Below the pieces are notes generated by a model that had not been told where the DNA came from, did not search any database, and saw only the letters and a program-made list of their open reading frames with translations. The position numbers and the translations under genes are program-made. A DNA stretch of 64,000 bases from Antitrichia curtipendula (Eukaryota; Streptophyta; Bryopsida; Hypnales; Leucodontaceae). The DNA lies in contig OX579635.1 of the NCBI GenBank assembly GCA_951230915.1, forward strand, positions 14,818,001 through 14,882,000. Reading direction: 5' to 3'. This document shows positions 49,085-61,023 of the stretch, one piece after another; position 1 is the first letter of the stretch, and every line of letters begins with the position of its first letter.

Positions 49085-50380
49085 TTAATCATGCACCTAC
49101 AAAGAAGCCAAAGAAGAAACAATTCATCTCTTGTGCATAAATTATGATTCATTTGTTTTGTCATGAGTTTCTATTTTATGATAATATTATAATTATTCTA
49201 TTTAAATGATTTTTGCATTGTATTATATTCATTGCAACCTTTATTTTTTAGCTTGTAGAAGCATCAGAGTAAAACAAGTGCAAGATGCAAATGAATAGAG
49301 CTTGCCTTTCAATTTCAATCTTCTAATTTATGCAAAAAGGATTGCTTAAGTGTATATTGATGTCCCTTCTCCACTAGTGAATTAATGGAAACTTCGATAT
49401 AATTTGAAGGTCAAAGAGTTTTTGAATATAGAGGCAGATCAAGGAGAGGAATTTGAAATTGAAATACAGCCTCTAGTGATTGTAGCTCTAGTGATGATCT
49501 TTGAATTATTTTTATTTTTTAATGGGTCTGAATATAGTGACTTTAAATTGCTTTACAATTTTATGGCATTTTCTTTATTTTGGTTATATTTTCTAGGCAT
49601 TTAGTTTCGTGCTCTCAGTTTTGAATGATATACAAATGTAGCTCAAACAAATTAATTTATTGCATCTTCTATTCTTCATGAGTATTTAATTTTGTCTTCT
49701 ATGCCTACTATCAAGACTAGATTTGTTTGTAAATGTTTCACAAATGCCTATAATCTTAATGGTTGCAATATCAAACCATTGTTGTAGGTATCATTTTGGA
49801 GGTGGTATTGTATTATTATAGATTTTCATTGATTTTATTTTATACTAATTAATTTTATCATCTTAAGTTTGAAATGAGAAGAATCTACATTCATAAATAT
49901 CCTCCTCTTTTCACTAAAACGATAAACCATCATTTTATAACTTAAGCCAATTTTTATATTTTTTAAATCTACGACTTCACATGCTTTTGTACTACAAAAA
50001 ATAAATTCTAAAGAATATTACATGGTAATAGGGTCTCTTATATTTCAAAAATTAAACTTCAATATCTGATTTTTTGTTTTCTACTCTCATACAAGGCTTC
50101 AAATTTTTTTAAATTATAGGATCATAATGCTTACATCCCATGGCTGTAGGTCTAATCTTCTAAAATTCCATGGCTTTAAGTCAGATTTGGATTAAAAAAA
50201 TAATCAAAATTATTTGGGACAAATTGAATCCACAATTTTAGGTACTTTTCTTTATGGTAATAGGATTTTGAAGTTAAAAAAAAAAGATACCTACTCCTTA
50301 GTCCTCACTTTCCTTTTTCTTCTTTTTGGTCCCTACTTGCCGCTCCCCATTCACATATCTGTAGTCCCCATTTGAACTTA
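49085..50380. other. AT-rich spacer, no gene seen
   Basis: Lies between hAT copy 1 and the TIR element at 50381. A 66-codon plus-strand open frame at 49404 is hydrophobic and AT-driven, with no family match. Confidence 0.4.
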
Positions 50381-51293
50381 ACCCCTAAATGCCCAAACTG
50401 TGTTTTTTGGCAATATAGCAAATTTGGACAACTCACTAAGAATGAAATTTTGAAATTCTTTGAGATTTTCATACAACATGTGCTTGAGGAGTAGCTTTAA
50501 GGCCCAATAATTTTTGTAACTTTGAGTACATGATTGAAAAATTATTGTATGATATGTAGTTTTCATTGCTTGGTGGGCAACCCTGGCAACAAAAAAACTT
50601 CTTTAAAAATCAATCTTAAAAAAAATAAAAATTTGAAATTGGTTTTCTAGATTTATATGTACGGAGAAAGCTTTGAATCATTATGTTTTGATCAATGAGT
50701 CAAAAGTTATGAGTAGTTTTAGTTTGTGGATAGTTATGGAATTTCTATTCTAAGATAAACATTGAAATCTTGTATTTAACTCAATTTTCAATATTTAAAA
50801 AAATAAAAATAAAAATAAGGTGTAGATTGTTTATTACAACATTACAACCATCGGGATTGGCATTTTTCAATTCCATAAATAAATTGTTAACAATTTAGTA
50901 TTTTGAATCATTATTTACCTCTTTTTTTAATATTTTGTATGACTCCAAATGATCTCAAATTTTTCAAGCATGTAGCCAACTTGCCTTGAAGAATGCATCC
51001 AAAGAAGCACCATTGTTTTCAAACTTTTTTTATACAAATTTAACCTTGTGAAGTATAGGTGTTTGTTTTTTTGCAAGGCCCCGAAAAGGATTTTTGTCAC
51101 TTCAAAAGCTAATATCTTAAGATCTACATAGTGGAAATTTATGAATCTTTTTCAACATCTTCTCAAACTAGTGTACTTTAAGATATGATTACATGTGTCC
51201 AAAAATGTTTTTTTTCTAAAATTTGATACTTGTATTAGAAATGGCAGTTTTGGAGCATTTTTGGTGAAAACATAGTCCAAAATATTTAGAGTT
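50381..51293 (+). mobile_element. Third copy of the ~0.94-kb TIR element
   Basis: Starts ACCCCTAAATG after TA (50379-50380) and ends TTTAGAGT followed by TTA near 51293, a diverged version of the family terminus. Block order matches the outer copy at 1-1665. About 913 bp, non-coding. Confidence 0.7.
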
Positions 51294-53205
51294 TAAGGTT
51301 TCCAGAAATGCATTTTAGTGTGCTAACACCATTTTTAGTTGTTCATGGGTCTTCCAATCCAAAAAAATTCTCATATGCAAATTTTTCAGACACTGTAGAG
51401 AGGGACAACATACTAAAAATAGGATATGTATATTTTTGCTTGTTATAATTTCATAATGTCGTTCCTATGCAATTTTACACTCAAAATTGGTACGTACACT
51501 TATAACAAACTCTTTAAACATCTATATGATTAGATTTTGAAAAAAAAAAAAAAAAAAAATTGTTTGATTGGAGATAACCACAAGCTTATGCTCTTTTTTC
51601 ATAGGAAAAGCACACTTAGAAAGGCTTAGGCACTTAGGAATTAATAATGGAAACAAGTCAAAACTAGGTGTAGTTTTCTTATATTTAGTCTAAAATTTGA
51701 TTGAGAAGGATATTGATTTTTTTTTGGGTGTCAAATTTGATTTATTAATGTAGTGCACACATTTGTAGATTCAACCATATAGATGTGATCTAAGGTATGT
51801 AACCCATACTCAGCAGTCAACACTACCCAAAATGAGACACCTGTATTTGAACTAAAAAACAAAAACGACAAGATGTTGAATACACAAGTTATACACTAGC
51901 AAAACATGAGAGTCAATGAGAGCCTAATATTGCTTTTGGATACACATTTTAGAGATTATTCTATATAAATTAATAACTTCATATGGTATTCAAATAATGC
52001 ATGCAAAAGTATGTAGGAATCCTCTTTCAGTTCCTAATAAGATCCAATATTAAGAACTTATGTTCAATTATAGTACCAAAGCTCAGACTTTGTAATGAGT
52101 AACAATTAAGGGTGTACATATATTACAAGTTCTGCTTTACAACTATTGCTTAAATGTTCTTCTAAGTTGCACTTTGTAACACCTCTGCACATTTAAAAAT
52201 TTTCATGCATCAAAGGACCTTTATAGGTTCAGAGTCAATTGTATGAGATCCTATACCATATACCAAACACCCACAAGACTAGGTATTGAAAGCTGAGTCG
52301 TATGATTGCGATGCATGAGCATAATTAACTCCTAAATGTCATTTTTTGAGCTTGGAATTTACTCTAAATTGAACAAAAAGTCAACATTTTGATAAGTTTT
52401 ATCAATTTTTTGGGATTTGTAATTGTATAAATTCAAAATAGATATGTTAGAGATCACATGGGAAAAGAAAATACAACAATATTACTTATGGACTAGAAGA
52501 TTATAATGTTTGATAATGACGGTGTTTAAATTATGAAAGTGATTTGAAGTCTTTCAATCCTCTTTTCACATATCAAATCTAAAAGATAGGTTACCAAAAA
52601 AATGTGAGGTTAAAGGACAAAAAATGCATAACCCCAATTAATTCACAACTTCCCAAAATCTACCATACAATTTTTTAAAATAAAATTTTAATTTGATTTT
52701 TTCTCCAAGATCTATTGTATTTGAGGCTCATTTCCAAACTCAGAACACGTACACTAGAAAATCAACATTTGCAATGGAAACTTGTACACAAAATCTTGAA
52801 TAGAAAATCATAACCATTCATTTTCGAAATTGGATTTTTGATACTTCAAAAATACTTTTTCAAAAAGATAAACTAGATTGGTAAGGTTTTATTTAACTTC
52901 AAAGTACTGTCGACACCAAAATTTGGTGCCTCGGGCATTTACGGGTTAAATAAATTGTTCAGGAGTTTCAGAACGGCATTGAATTACATTTGTGTCATCC
53001 AGCTCAGAAAAAATGCACAAAGTCTTAGCAAGTCCCGGATCAGACCAAATCCCTGAGTCATGTGAAAAGCTAAGACCCAAGCTCCAAGCATCTCCAAGCA
53101 GTATATGAGCCTGGTCAAACCCACGACGACAGAAGATTCTAGTGTAAACCCGAGCCAGCAGTGACAAGACGGGTGAGAAGCAACAAGCTCTCATTAATTG
53201 CTACA
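51294..53205. other. AT-rich spacer left of the ENA ATPase relic
   Basis: No gene seen. A phrase GACACCAAAATTTGGTGCC at about 52910-52930 is palindromic and resembles motifs found near plant LTR ends, but no second LTR, primer-binding site or retroelement protein is visible. A poly-A run of about 20 lies near 51540. Confidence 0.4.
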
Positions 53206-53468
53206 TGTTGTAAGGCGACCTGACAAAGCGGAGTTTGAGAAGCTTGTAAATCCAAGACAGCAAGAAGAATAAGACGACAGTGACGATGACGGTGCCCCAA
53301 TCCCATGTAAATCCCCTTGAAAATCTTGGTATTCAGACTCGATGTAGATGGCGAGCACCCAGTTGACAAGCACGACCACGCCCATGAACACGCCCAAGGG
53401 GACAATGTCGAGCCGAGGAGGGCTTCTCGATGCCCGAGCGGCATGGTTGGAGGAGTGCTGGTGACGAG
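53206..53468 (-). pseudogene. 3' part of an ENA-type P-ATPase pseudogene
   Basis: This continues the gene at 61024-61830 across the hAT insertion. Read on the minus strand from the junction it gives TSTPPTMPLG, then after a frameshift LDIVPLGVFMGVVVLVNWVLAIY (a membrane span). After another shift it gives WDWGTVIVTVVLFFLLSWIYKLLK, like the last span of ENA ATPases. At least two frameshifts separate these pieces, so it is a pseudogene. Joining the flanks with one copy of the 8-bp duplication restores LNLVTSTPPTMPLG, which fits the family motif NLVTS-PPAMGLG. Confidence 0.8.
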
Positions 53469-55301
53469 CAGCCCTTTTTTTAGCCCATTTAAAAAAAAGC
53501 CAGACTGGCTTCAGATTGGTTTCTGTCGTTGCCCACTTGGCCACAGTTACATGTCAAGCCATGAATTGTACTGGCAATGCTCTGTCACAGAAATGGGATA
53601 TCTGGCGCTAAGAGTTACAATGGTATTGGCAAATTCTGGCACTTTGAATTAAAAATTTGCAGCTAAGAAGGCGAATGTTTTTTGAATTGAAGGTGCAGTA
53701 TGGCACTCCCAAAAATTTTACCAAGTAAAACAAGGCGATTTCTTATGTTGCTCTGGGTGATTTTAGGCACCCTGTCATTTAAAATTTATTGAAAACTGTA
53801 AATCTAGAAATTTACAAAGACAATATACATAGTAGCACATGCTGTAAGAAAAATGGGTATGTATTGATAGATATCAGCCACGGACACAAGTGGCCTAGGA
53901 AGGGCCCATCCATTGACTAAGAAGTCCTACATCAAGCAAGGCTGTTGGACTTCAGTAATACTACTTGCCTTGAAAACTCATCTCAAAGCCCCCCATATCT
54001 ACGATCAACTCCTTCTGCCCATAGGTTATAGGCAGCCTCATAAGGGAAAGACTCCAAGGAAAAAAATTTCTGGGCATACATTCCTACAACACACTCCAGA
54101 TGAGAGTCCAAAGCATTTCTCAATTTGTTCTTGAGGAATGCCAAAGAACTGAAACATCGCTCATCTTCAACGGACCCTAAGACTTGCACAATTGCAATTT
54201 GAGCTAATTTATAGTACTCAGGAAAAGCTTTGACCCTGAATACAATGCAAGAATCCAAGTACCGCCAAAGTCGGGTGAGTGGATTTAAGTCATAAGGCGA
54301 CTCCATATGCTTCTTGGAATGTTGAGCATGGCCATCTTGAACAAACCCTGCTCAATTTCCAACCTGTGCCTGTCCAAAATTGGGGGAACCAACTTCTTCA
54401 CTTTGTCATGATCAATTAGTTTAGGTTCACAGTAGAATGACATAAGAATGGACAAGTGCTTAGAAAAACACTCTTCGGCTTCTGGCTGCAACCAATATTG
54501 GGAGTACACCACCCCTAGGGCATCCATAATATTGTGGGATGGAAAACGAGTGGTCAACTCCCTCAGCAGCTGCCGGGCTGCCCCTGTGGGAATGAAACAT
54601 TATGTAATCAGCCATCTAGGATCAGAAACAGACCAATGGCAATTTCAATAAAATCACAAAAAAGAATTCAAATAAGAATCAAAACAGAAGTCAGACTTAG
54701 CTTGATATATAGGACTTATAATAAACATTATTAAGATAAAGAAGAAATACATAGTCATGGCATATGTTCAAACCTGTGCACTCTGTCTTCACAGAGTTGA
54801 CTATTGATACCATCACATCTCTATCCACCGGTGCTCCATCATGCACAACCCATAGTTTTGCACCATTGGCCACAAAAACGAGTTGAGCTGACTCGTTGTT
54901 TAGGTCGGACACCCATTTGGTGTGAATCTGACTGTGAGAACACTCAAGGAGGTTTTTAAAAGTCCAAAACTCGTCCCCAACAAAGGCACTGCTCTTGTCC
55001 ACGTACAACGTGTATAACTGTCCTTCAGCAATCTTAAGCGCTGCTACAAAATCACATATAAAAACGTCTCTCTTCTGTGCAAAAGTGACCAACAAATCCA
55101 CTGTTTCTAAGAGTGGCATTAGAGCAGTCATTCCAAGAAGGGAATATGGATCCAGGAGAAGGCTTAAACACTTCTGCAAAAACAAACCACACTTTCAATT
55201 TAGATACTGTACTCATGTGGGTCCTGGGTTTACTGCAAATCGCAATAGTTTTAATCACAAACATGATTGAATAGTACCGTGATTCAGAATCAGATCCAGT
55301 T

Positions 55302-55912
55302 CACAATTCGTGAATCATCGAACAGTTCACGATCCGCACCAAAGCAATTGCATCGAATCCAGTTCACGGAACAGTTCACGATCCGCACCGAAGCAATTCC
55401 ATCGAATCCAATTCACGGAACAGTTCACGATCCGCACCGAAGCAATTCCATCGAATCCAGTTCACGGAACAGTTCATGATCCGCACCGAAGCAATTCCAT
55501 CGAATCCAGTTCACGGAACAGTTCACGATCCGCACCGAAGCAATTCCATCGAATCCAGTTCACGGAACAGTTCACGATCCGCACCGAAGCAATTCCATCG
55601 AATCCAGTTCACGGAACAGTTCACGATCCGCACCGAAGCAATTCCATCGAATCCAGTTCACGGAACAGTTCACGATCCGCACCGAAGCAATTCCATCGAA
55701 TCCAGTTCACGGAACAGTTCACGATCCGCACCGAAGTAATTCAATCGAATCCAATTCACGGAACAGTTCACGATCCGCACCGAAGCAATTCCATCGAATC
55801 TAGTTCACGGAACAGTTCACGATCCGCACCAAAGCAATTCAATCGAATCCAGTTCACGGAACAGTTCACGATCCGCACCAAAGCAATTCAATCGAATCCA
55901 GTTCATGAATTG
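55302..55912. repeat. 49-bp tandem array, 12 units, in hAT copy 2 intron
   Basis: Twelve units of about 49 bp share the core CAGTTCACGATCCGCACC and GAATCCAGTTCACGG. Because 49 is not divisible by 3 and the unit lacks stops, all three plus-strand frames are open, giving a 207-codon ORF with a 49-residue superperiod. That ORF is an artefact of the repeat. The equivalent intron of copy 1 (47016-47364) has no such array. Confidence 0.93.
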
Positions 55913-55999
55913 AACAGTAGAATATCGTCATAGGTTCGCACTACAGCAATTCAAATGGACAGACAAAGTCCAAAAGTAAAATACCATCCCAAAATTCCC

Positions 56000-57000
56000 A
56001 CCCATTCCAAATCATGAACAGCGCCTTGAAAGCCTAAAAAGTAATTCCAAAAAGATAATTACTCGCCCTATTTCTGAAACAACTTCTAGTGGGGCACCAA
56101 ACTCCAGAACTCACACTAGCGCGTTCGATCAAGGACTGAGGCACCAGCTTGAACTACACGTATGAATGCCAGAAATATACACAGTCGAAGTTAAAAGAAA
56201 AAATAGCACCGAAAGTGCACAGTTCAAACCGCTTAATCAACCAAAACTCAGATCGATCGACTGTACTCGCCATTTTCTCGAAGATGAGCTACAAATTACT
56301 ACATCCTCTACTGAAAGGCTAGCCATGCCATGTCAGACCAACTGCCTGGACTAAATATCGAAATCTAGTTAATCCACTAGTCCACTAGCTTTGCCGGTAT
56401 AAGAATAATTTGCCAAGTTTCGGGGAGTTGGTGTCATCGGCTGTAAGCATCTATTGCAATTTAATGCAACTTGCAGTCTGCTTTCTGCTACTTTACTGTA
56501 GCAACCGTACGTGACTTCTACAACAATTGTTGAATCAATAATAAAACCCTTTGAGATATATATGATAGGTTCTAGCTTTGCTCATACGGAAGATGAAAAT
56601 AATCGGTAACGAAGGAAAAGCACTGAAGCGAATATATGCATGAATGGAACTTCCGGCCTGCTTTTAGGCACTGCGGTTTCTAGACAATCATATGCGGTTG
56701 GTCATATGTACCCGTTTCAAACTGGTTGCGAGATAGTTCCGATGATCATGCAGGAAGTAATGTGGGTGTCAAGTTCACAACGTCAAACTCCGAGACTGCA
56801 AGTAGCCACTGCAAATGACGTTTAAGCAAACCCGGCTGTCAACTAGATGGCTGTCGAACTAACAGCCAGAAATCCATGCAACAGATTCCGATTCAAAAAA
56901 GAAACAAAAGCGCACAGTAACCAAAGCGCCCTAAAATCGGAAGCTACTTTGCTAGTTTTTAGAACTAGAAAGTCACAAATCGTGGCAAACCGAAAAAACA
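56000..57000. other. Extra intron sequence in hAT copy 2
   Basis: Part of the enlarged intron (about 55174-57026) of the copy 2 transposase. Copy 1's intron is only about 350 bp. I see no element ends or genes in this part; origin unknown. Confidence 0.4.
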
Positions 57001-57504
57001 AAAAAAACAAAGCATGGTGATTCTTACCTCTGCAACGTCATTTTTCTCCACATCTGCCTTCATTTTGGCCATGAGAGTCCTGTAGTCTGCAAGCAGTCTC
57101 CTCAGCGGCTCAAGCAGCGACACCCACCTGGTCGAAACTTGGAGGAGAGGCTTCAATCCACGTGTTTCCATTACCTCTGCTAATTTTTGGTATTCTGAGA
57201 GCCGCTTGGGACTCTTGCTGAAATATGAGTGAGTCTTTTGAATCACCTGCTCGACAACAGCAAACAAGGGTAAGGCAGATAACGATTTTGCTGCCAAGTT
57301 GCATCTGTGGGCCATGCAGTGAACCCCAGTGCAAAACGGAGCAAATTTTGTAACGATTTGGGTGGTGACTCCACTGCGAACGCCTTGGAAGGTGCTGACG
57401 CCGTCAGCACCAAAGCAAATCAACCTCTTGGATACTTGCTCAAAAGTGAGGTCGCCACCACACTGTAAAGCCTTCATGATGATCAAAGTGAGGCTGTCTG
57501 CACC

Positions 57505-58679
57505 CTCGGGGAGGTCACTTTGCGAAAAGTAGAAAACCACGTGAGTTAAACTATAGGGTGAATTTTATTCATTGGAACAAAAATTTATAAATGATGTAGA
57601 TCTATTTTAGCCTGGATCTAATTCTTGAAACATCACTATATATAAAATAGGATATTGAAAAATCTTTTGATTTAAAAAAAAGTAGATATAAATTAGTGTG
57701 AATAAAATCATAGAAGAAAAAAAATTAATTTTAGGATGAGTATAATCCTTAATCCTTCTAAAGAATGAATGAAAAATATTGTGTTTTAACTATTTAACGC
57801 TTTATACAAGAAGATGTGTTAAAAATGAATCATCAAAGATGCTTTCTTAGTGTATTTTGGTACCTCCTAGCTCCTTGTTTTGAATCTCAAATTTAGCCAT
57901 GACCTTGATACACCAACATTTTCAAATTAAATATTTTAGTGAGTGTAATATGAAGTGTCAATTAGATAATAAAGCGATGAGAATTTCAATGATAAGAAAC
58001 AATTGATGAAATTAAAGGATAGCCCAAAAGACATAATGTGAAATTTTTATTTATTGAAAGAGTGAAAATTGAACCAAAATGTGCATTTCAAAGGTCAAAA
58101 CACCATTTACAAGCTAGGCTTATCCTTTCATGTGCTACGCTTACATTGGCCAAATCCCCTCAATCTATTGACTTTTTTGTCCAAACACCCAACCACCTAT
58201 GCTTTGGGATTTAAAAAAAACAAAATAATAGCTTATTATGTAAATATAACCGCATATAAAGATGGCCAACTTGATTCTTCAAAGCATCACTTCAAGTGCA
58301 ACTTCATTTAAATATTTTTAATAATAGAAAACCACTTCAAAAAACAAATTGACCACATTTTGGTCGTTCAAAAAGTTAAGGATTAAGTTTGATCCTAATT
58401 TTTTATGTATGTTGCATATTTTTATGCCCAACATTCACCCAAAAATCCTTCATTATCAAACAAAATAAAATTCCTAAAGTTTATAAATACTATAGCGTGC
58501 CAAAAATTAAGTTAGATTTTCATTTATAATTACCTATAGGGTGTTTAAAATTAAGACCAAGTAGCTTTTTTTCTACTACAAGGGTCCTTTAAAATCATGA
58601 TTACTAAGTAAATAGCCTCCAAACAAATAGGAGGCTAACGCACGTGGTTACAAAACATAAGGGGAAGTGACTTCCCTGA
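57505..58679. mobile_element. Non-autonomous Mutator-like element (MULE)
   Basis: 1,175 bp flanked by a perfect 9-bp duplication GTCTGCACC (57496-57504 and 58680-58688), typical of Mutator. Its ends are imperfect inverted repeats of about 40 bp: CTCGGGGAGGTCACTTTGCG... on one side and TCAGGGAAGTCACTTCCCC... on the other, both continuing to AACCACGTG. The interior is AT-rich and codes for nothing recognisable. It interrupts the copy 2 transposase between the GSGAD and LTLIIMKAL segments, which are contiguous in copy 1. Confidence 0.92.
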
Positions 58680-61023
58680 GTCTGCACCAGATCCATCCAC
58701 CAAGCGTTGTAAAGAGATTAAATGGGGAATTCTAACATAGTTTTCTACCATGTATGCATGAATGCATAGCCAGCTTCCGTTGTCAACAGTTGTGACCTCA
58801 TCACAAGTCAAAGACACAAATTGTGCATCACCTAGTTTTTTCTTTATAGCTTCTTTGACTTGGAAGTACAAGGAATCAACCATCTGCCAACCAGAATTAT
58901 CGCTCCAATGCATCTTTGGTAAGTTAGGAACATTCAAAAAAGCATATAGTGCTTCCCTCTCTTCATACTCCAACATGGGACAACCACTTGCCAAAATTTG
59001 ATAGATCGTATAGAATTGTACAGTTTTCTTGGAGCGAGCCATTGATGGGTTACGTTGCACTTGCTGAAGTACAGATGCTGGCTGCATACTTGCAAAGAGT
59101 CGTAAGTTGACTTGATGACGACAAGTTTTTGAAATATACCACTCTCCTTTTTTTACTTTGTAGTTTGCCATATCAAACGCAGCCTTCTTCCTCCCCTCAT
59201 GTTTTTGAAGTGTATCCCACTTTGGACCCAATGTTTTCGGACTCTTTTCAAAAGTAGAACACACTGTACACTTCACAAGATGAATGTGGCCATCAGTCCC
59301 TCGAATAGGCTCCGCCCAGACCAACTTCGGCACTTCGCAGCCCACTCATTCTGGAAGCGACGAGTTTTGTCATAGTTCAACTTTGCTTTTTTAGCTGGAG
59401 CGGGGATCTCCTTGAAGTCATCGTCAGACTCTACCTCCTCTTCTCCATCGGAAATGCACACTAGGTCTTCTCTCAATTGGCGGTGTACATCTACAAGTGA
59501 TGTTGCACGTTCAAGCTGGTCACTACTCATACTTCCATGCTGTGACTGGATCTCAAGCTGAGGTTCAAGAAACTCCGTGTCTACAGACACAGAGTTGAAA
59601 GAGATGTTTGTAGAAGGAAGCTGAGAGCTCGTAGACTTCGGATCTGCCAATGTCAAGTCACACAATAGAGGCAAAGACGTGTTTCGTGAACTGTTGAAGT
59701 ATTTGGCAATTGAAGTGGCCTCGCGAGCACCTCGACGAGCTGTAGTGTCTTCTAAACAGACCGCTTTTCCCTTCAACTCACGCCGCTTGAGAGCAGCCTC
59801 GCGCTCAGACTTTCGGGCAGCTGTACGCATTACCCTTGCAGAAGAACCCTCTTGCACAATCGCACCTCTGCGTCGAATGTCGACCTCCTGCACAGTCGCA
59901 GCTCCAAGTCGACTATCGACCTCGACCTCCTGCATAGTCGCAGCTCCAAGTCGACTGTCGACCTCCTGCACAATCGCAGCTCCAAGTCGAATGTCGACCT
60001 CCTGCACAGTCGCAGCTACAGGTTGAAGGCCGATGACAGCAGGCGCTCCAGACTCAACCATGGCACCCTCACCCTCATCCATCGTAGCCTCACTGTACGC
60101 ACCAAAAAATCACAGGAACTGAAAGCAAAAGCCGAAATCAAAATCCCCGTTGGCGATCAAGTCAAACCATGGGTTTCTTAAAGCAACACTACAATGTTTA
60201 CCACCACCTTTGGCGAAGATCTCTCAAACCATGGTGTTGTTGACAGGACCCAAAACCAGAAACAAAGTTCACAAAGGAGGCACAGAGCGATGCAACTGTA
60301 TTTCAAGGAGGAACTCATTGCATCCAACTGAAGACAAGGATCTGGCCAAGCAAAGAGAAAGACCATACTCTAATATCTTCCACAATTGATTCTTGCTGCA
60401 ACCAATCTGCTTTCCAATGCTCTCCATCTCCATAGCAGTAAATAACAGAGCCTCCACCAAAGTAATGCCCGCGCCGCCAGAAAACATCTGCAAATCAACC
60501 ACAAATCAACCACAATCAAAAGCCGTTCACAGCATCCCAGCAACAATTGAATCAATGTCAGAATGCAAGGATCACAGAAATCTGGCGCCTCACCCGTTTG
60601 CCGCCTGCGCGCCACCTTCGTTGCCCATTTGCTGCTGGCGATTTCTGATTTGAAATGGAACTTGTTTTTGGCGATGAACAAGAACTTCGACGAAGCTTAC
60701 CTGGCGATGGACGAAGCATGCAAGGAAGGCAGGTTGGCGATGGGACGGAGGGCATCCACTGCGCGGCGGGCATCCACTGCGAATGCGACGAAGGTGGCGC
60801 GCAGGTCGCATTCGGGCGAGGCCATTTCAAATTCAGCCGCCCGGACCCCGGAGCAGCGGGCGATCACGGGCCCACGGTCAGGGTTGTCAGGCCGCCCAAC
60901 CGAAACCCTCAGCTGGCGTTAGGCTCCGGGTTTTTTATTTTTTTAAAATAACTAAACAGTCATTTCGCCTGCAATTAGCACCTGGTGCTTTCTGGCACCA
61001 TTTCGCCAGAATTAAAAGGGCTG

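Larger units (their letters stand above)
53983..60082 (-). pseudogene. hAT transposase, copy 2, disabled by insertion and frameshift
   Basis: Minus-strand exons: 60082 to 57027 (interrupted by the MULE at 57505-58679), 55173-54774 and 54583-53983, with GT-AG introns. The exon junctions are in frame (GCA CAG|GGG GCA). The N-terminal region has four or five repeats of a ~12-residue LGAATVQEVDSR-like unit, of which copy 1 has only about two. The BED-like finger KCTVCSTF, catalytic SLTCDEV and CFGADG, STRWVSLL and the dimerisation region VEDERCFSSLAFLKNKLRNAL are all intact. A frameshift near 59330 separates the N-terminal part from the finger. Apart from that and the MULE, it is far better kept than copy 1. 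Confidence 0.88.
53469..61023 (-). mobile_element. hAT transposon, copy 2, inserted in the ENA ATPase
   Basis: 7,555 bp with ends CAGCCCTTTTTTTAGCCC on the left and ...GAATTAAAAGGGCTG on the right. It is flanked by a perfect 8-bp duplication GTGACGAG (53461-53468 and 61024-61031). It is longer than copy 1 because of a 1,175-bp Mutator-like insertion (57505-58679) and an enlarged intron holding a 49-bp tandem array. Its coding strand is minus, opposite to copy 1. Confidence 0.94.

Noticed and set aside
52910..52930. LTR retrotransposon end
   Set aside because: The palindromic phrase is suggestive, but there is no partner LTR, primer-binding site or retroelement protein.
55310..55933. 207-codon open frame
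   Set aside because: It is produced by the 49-bp tandem array, which is open in three frames; not a protein gene.
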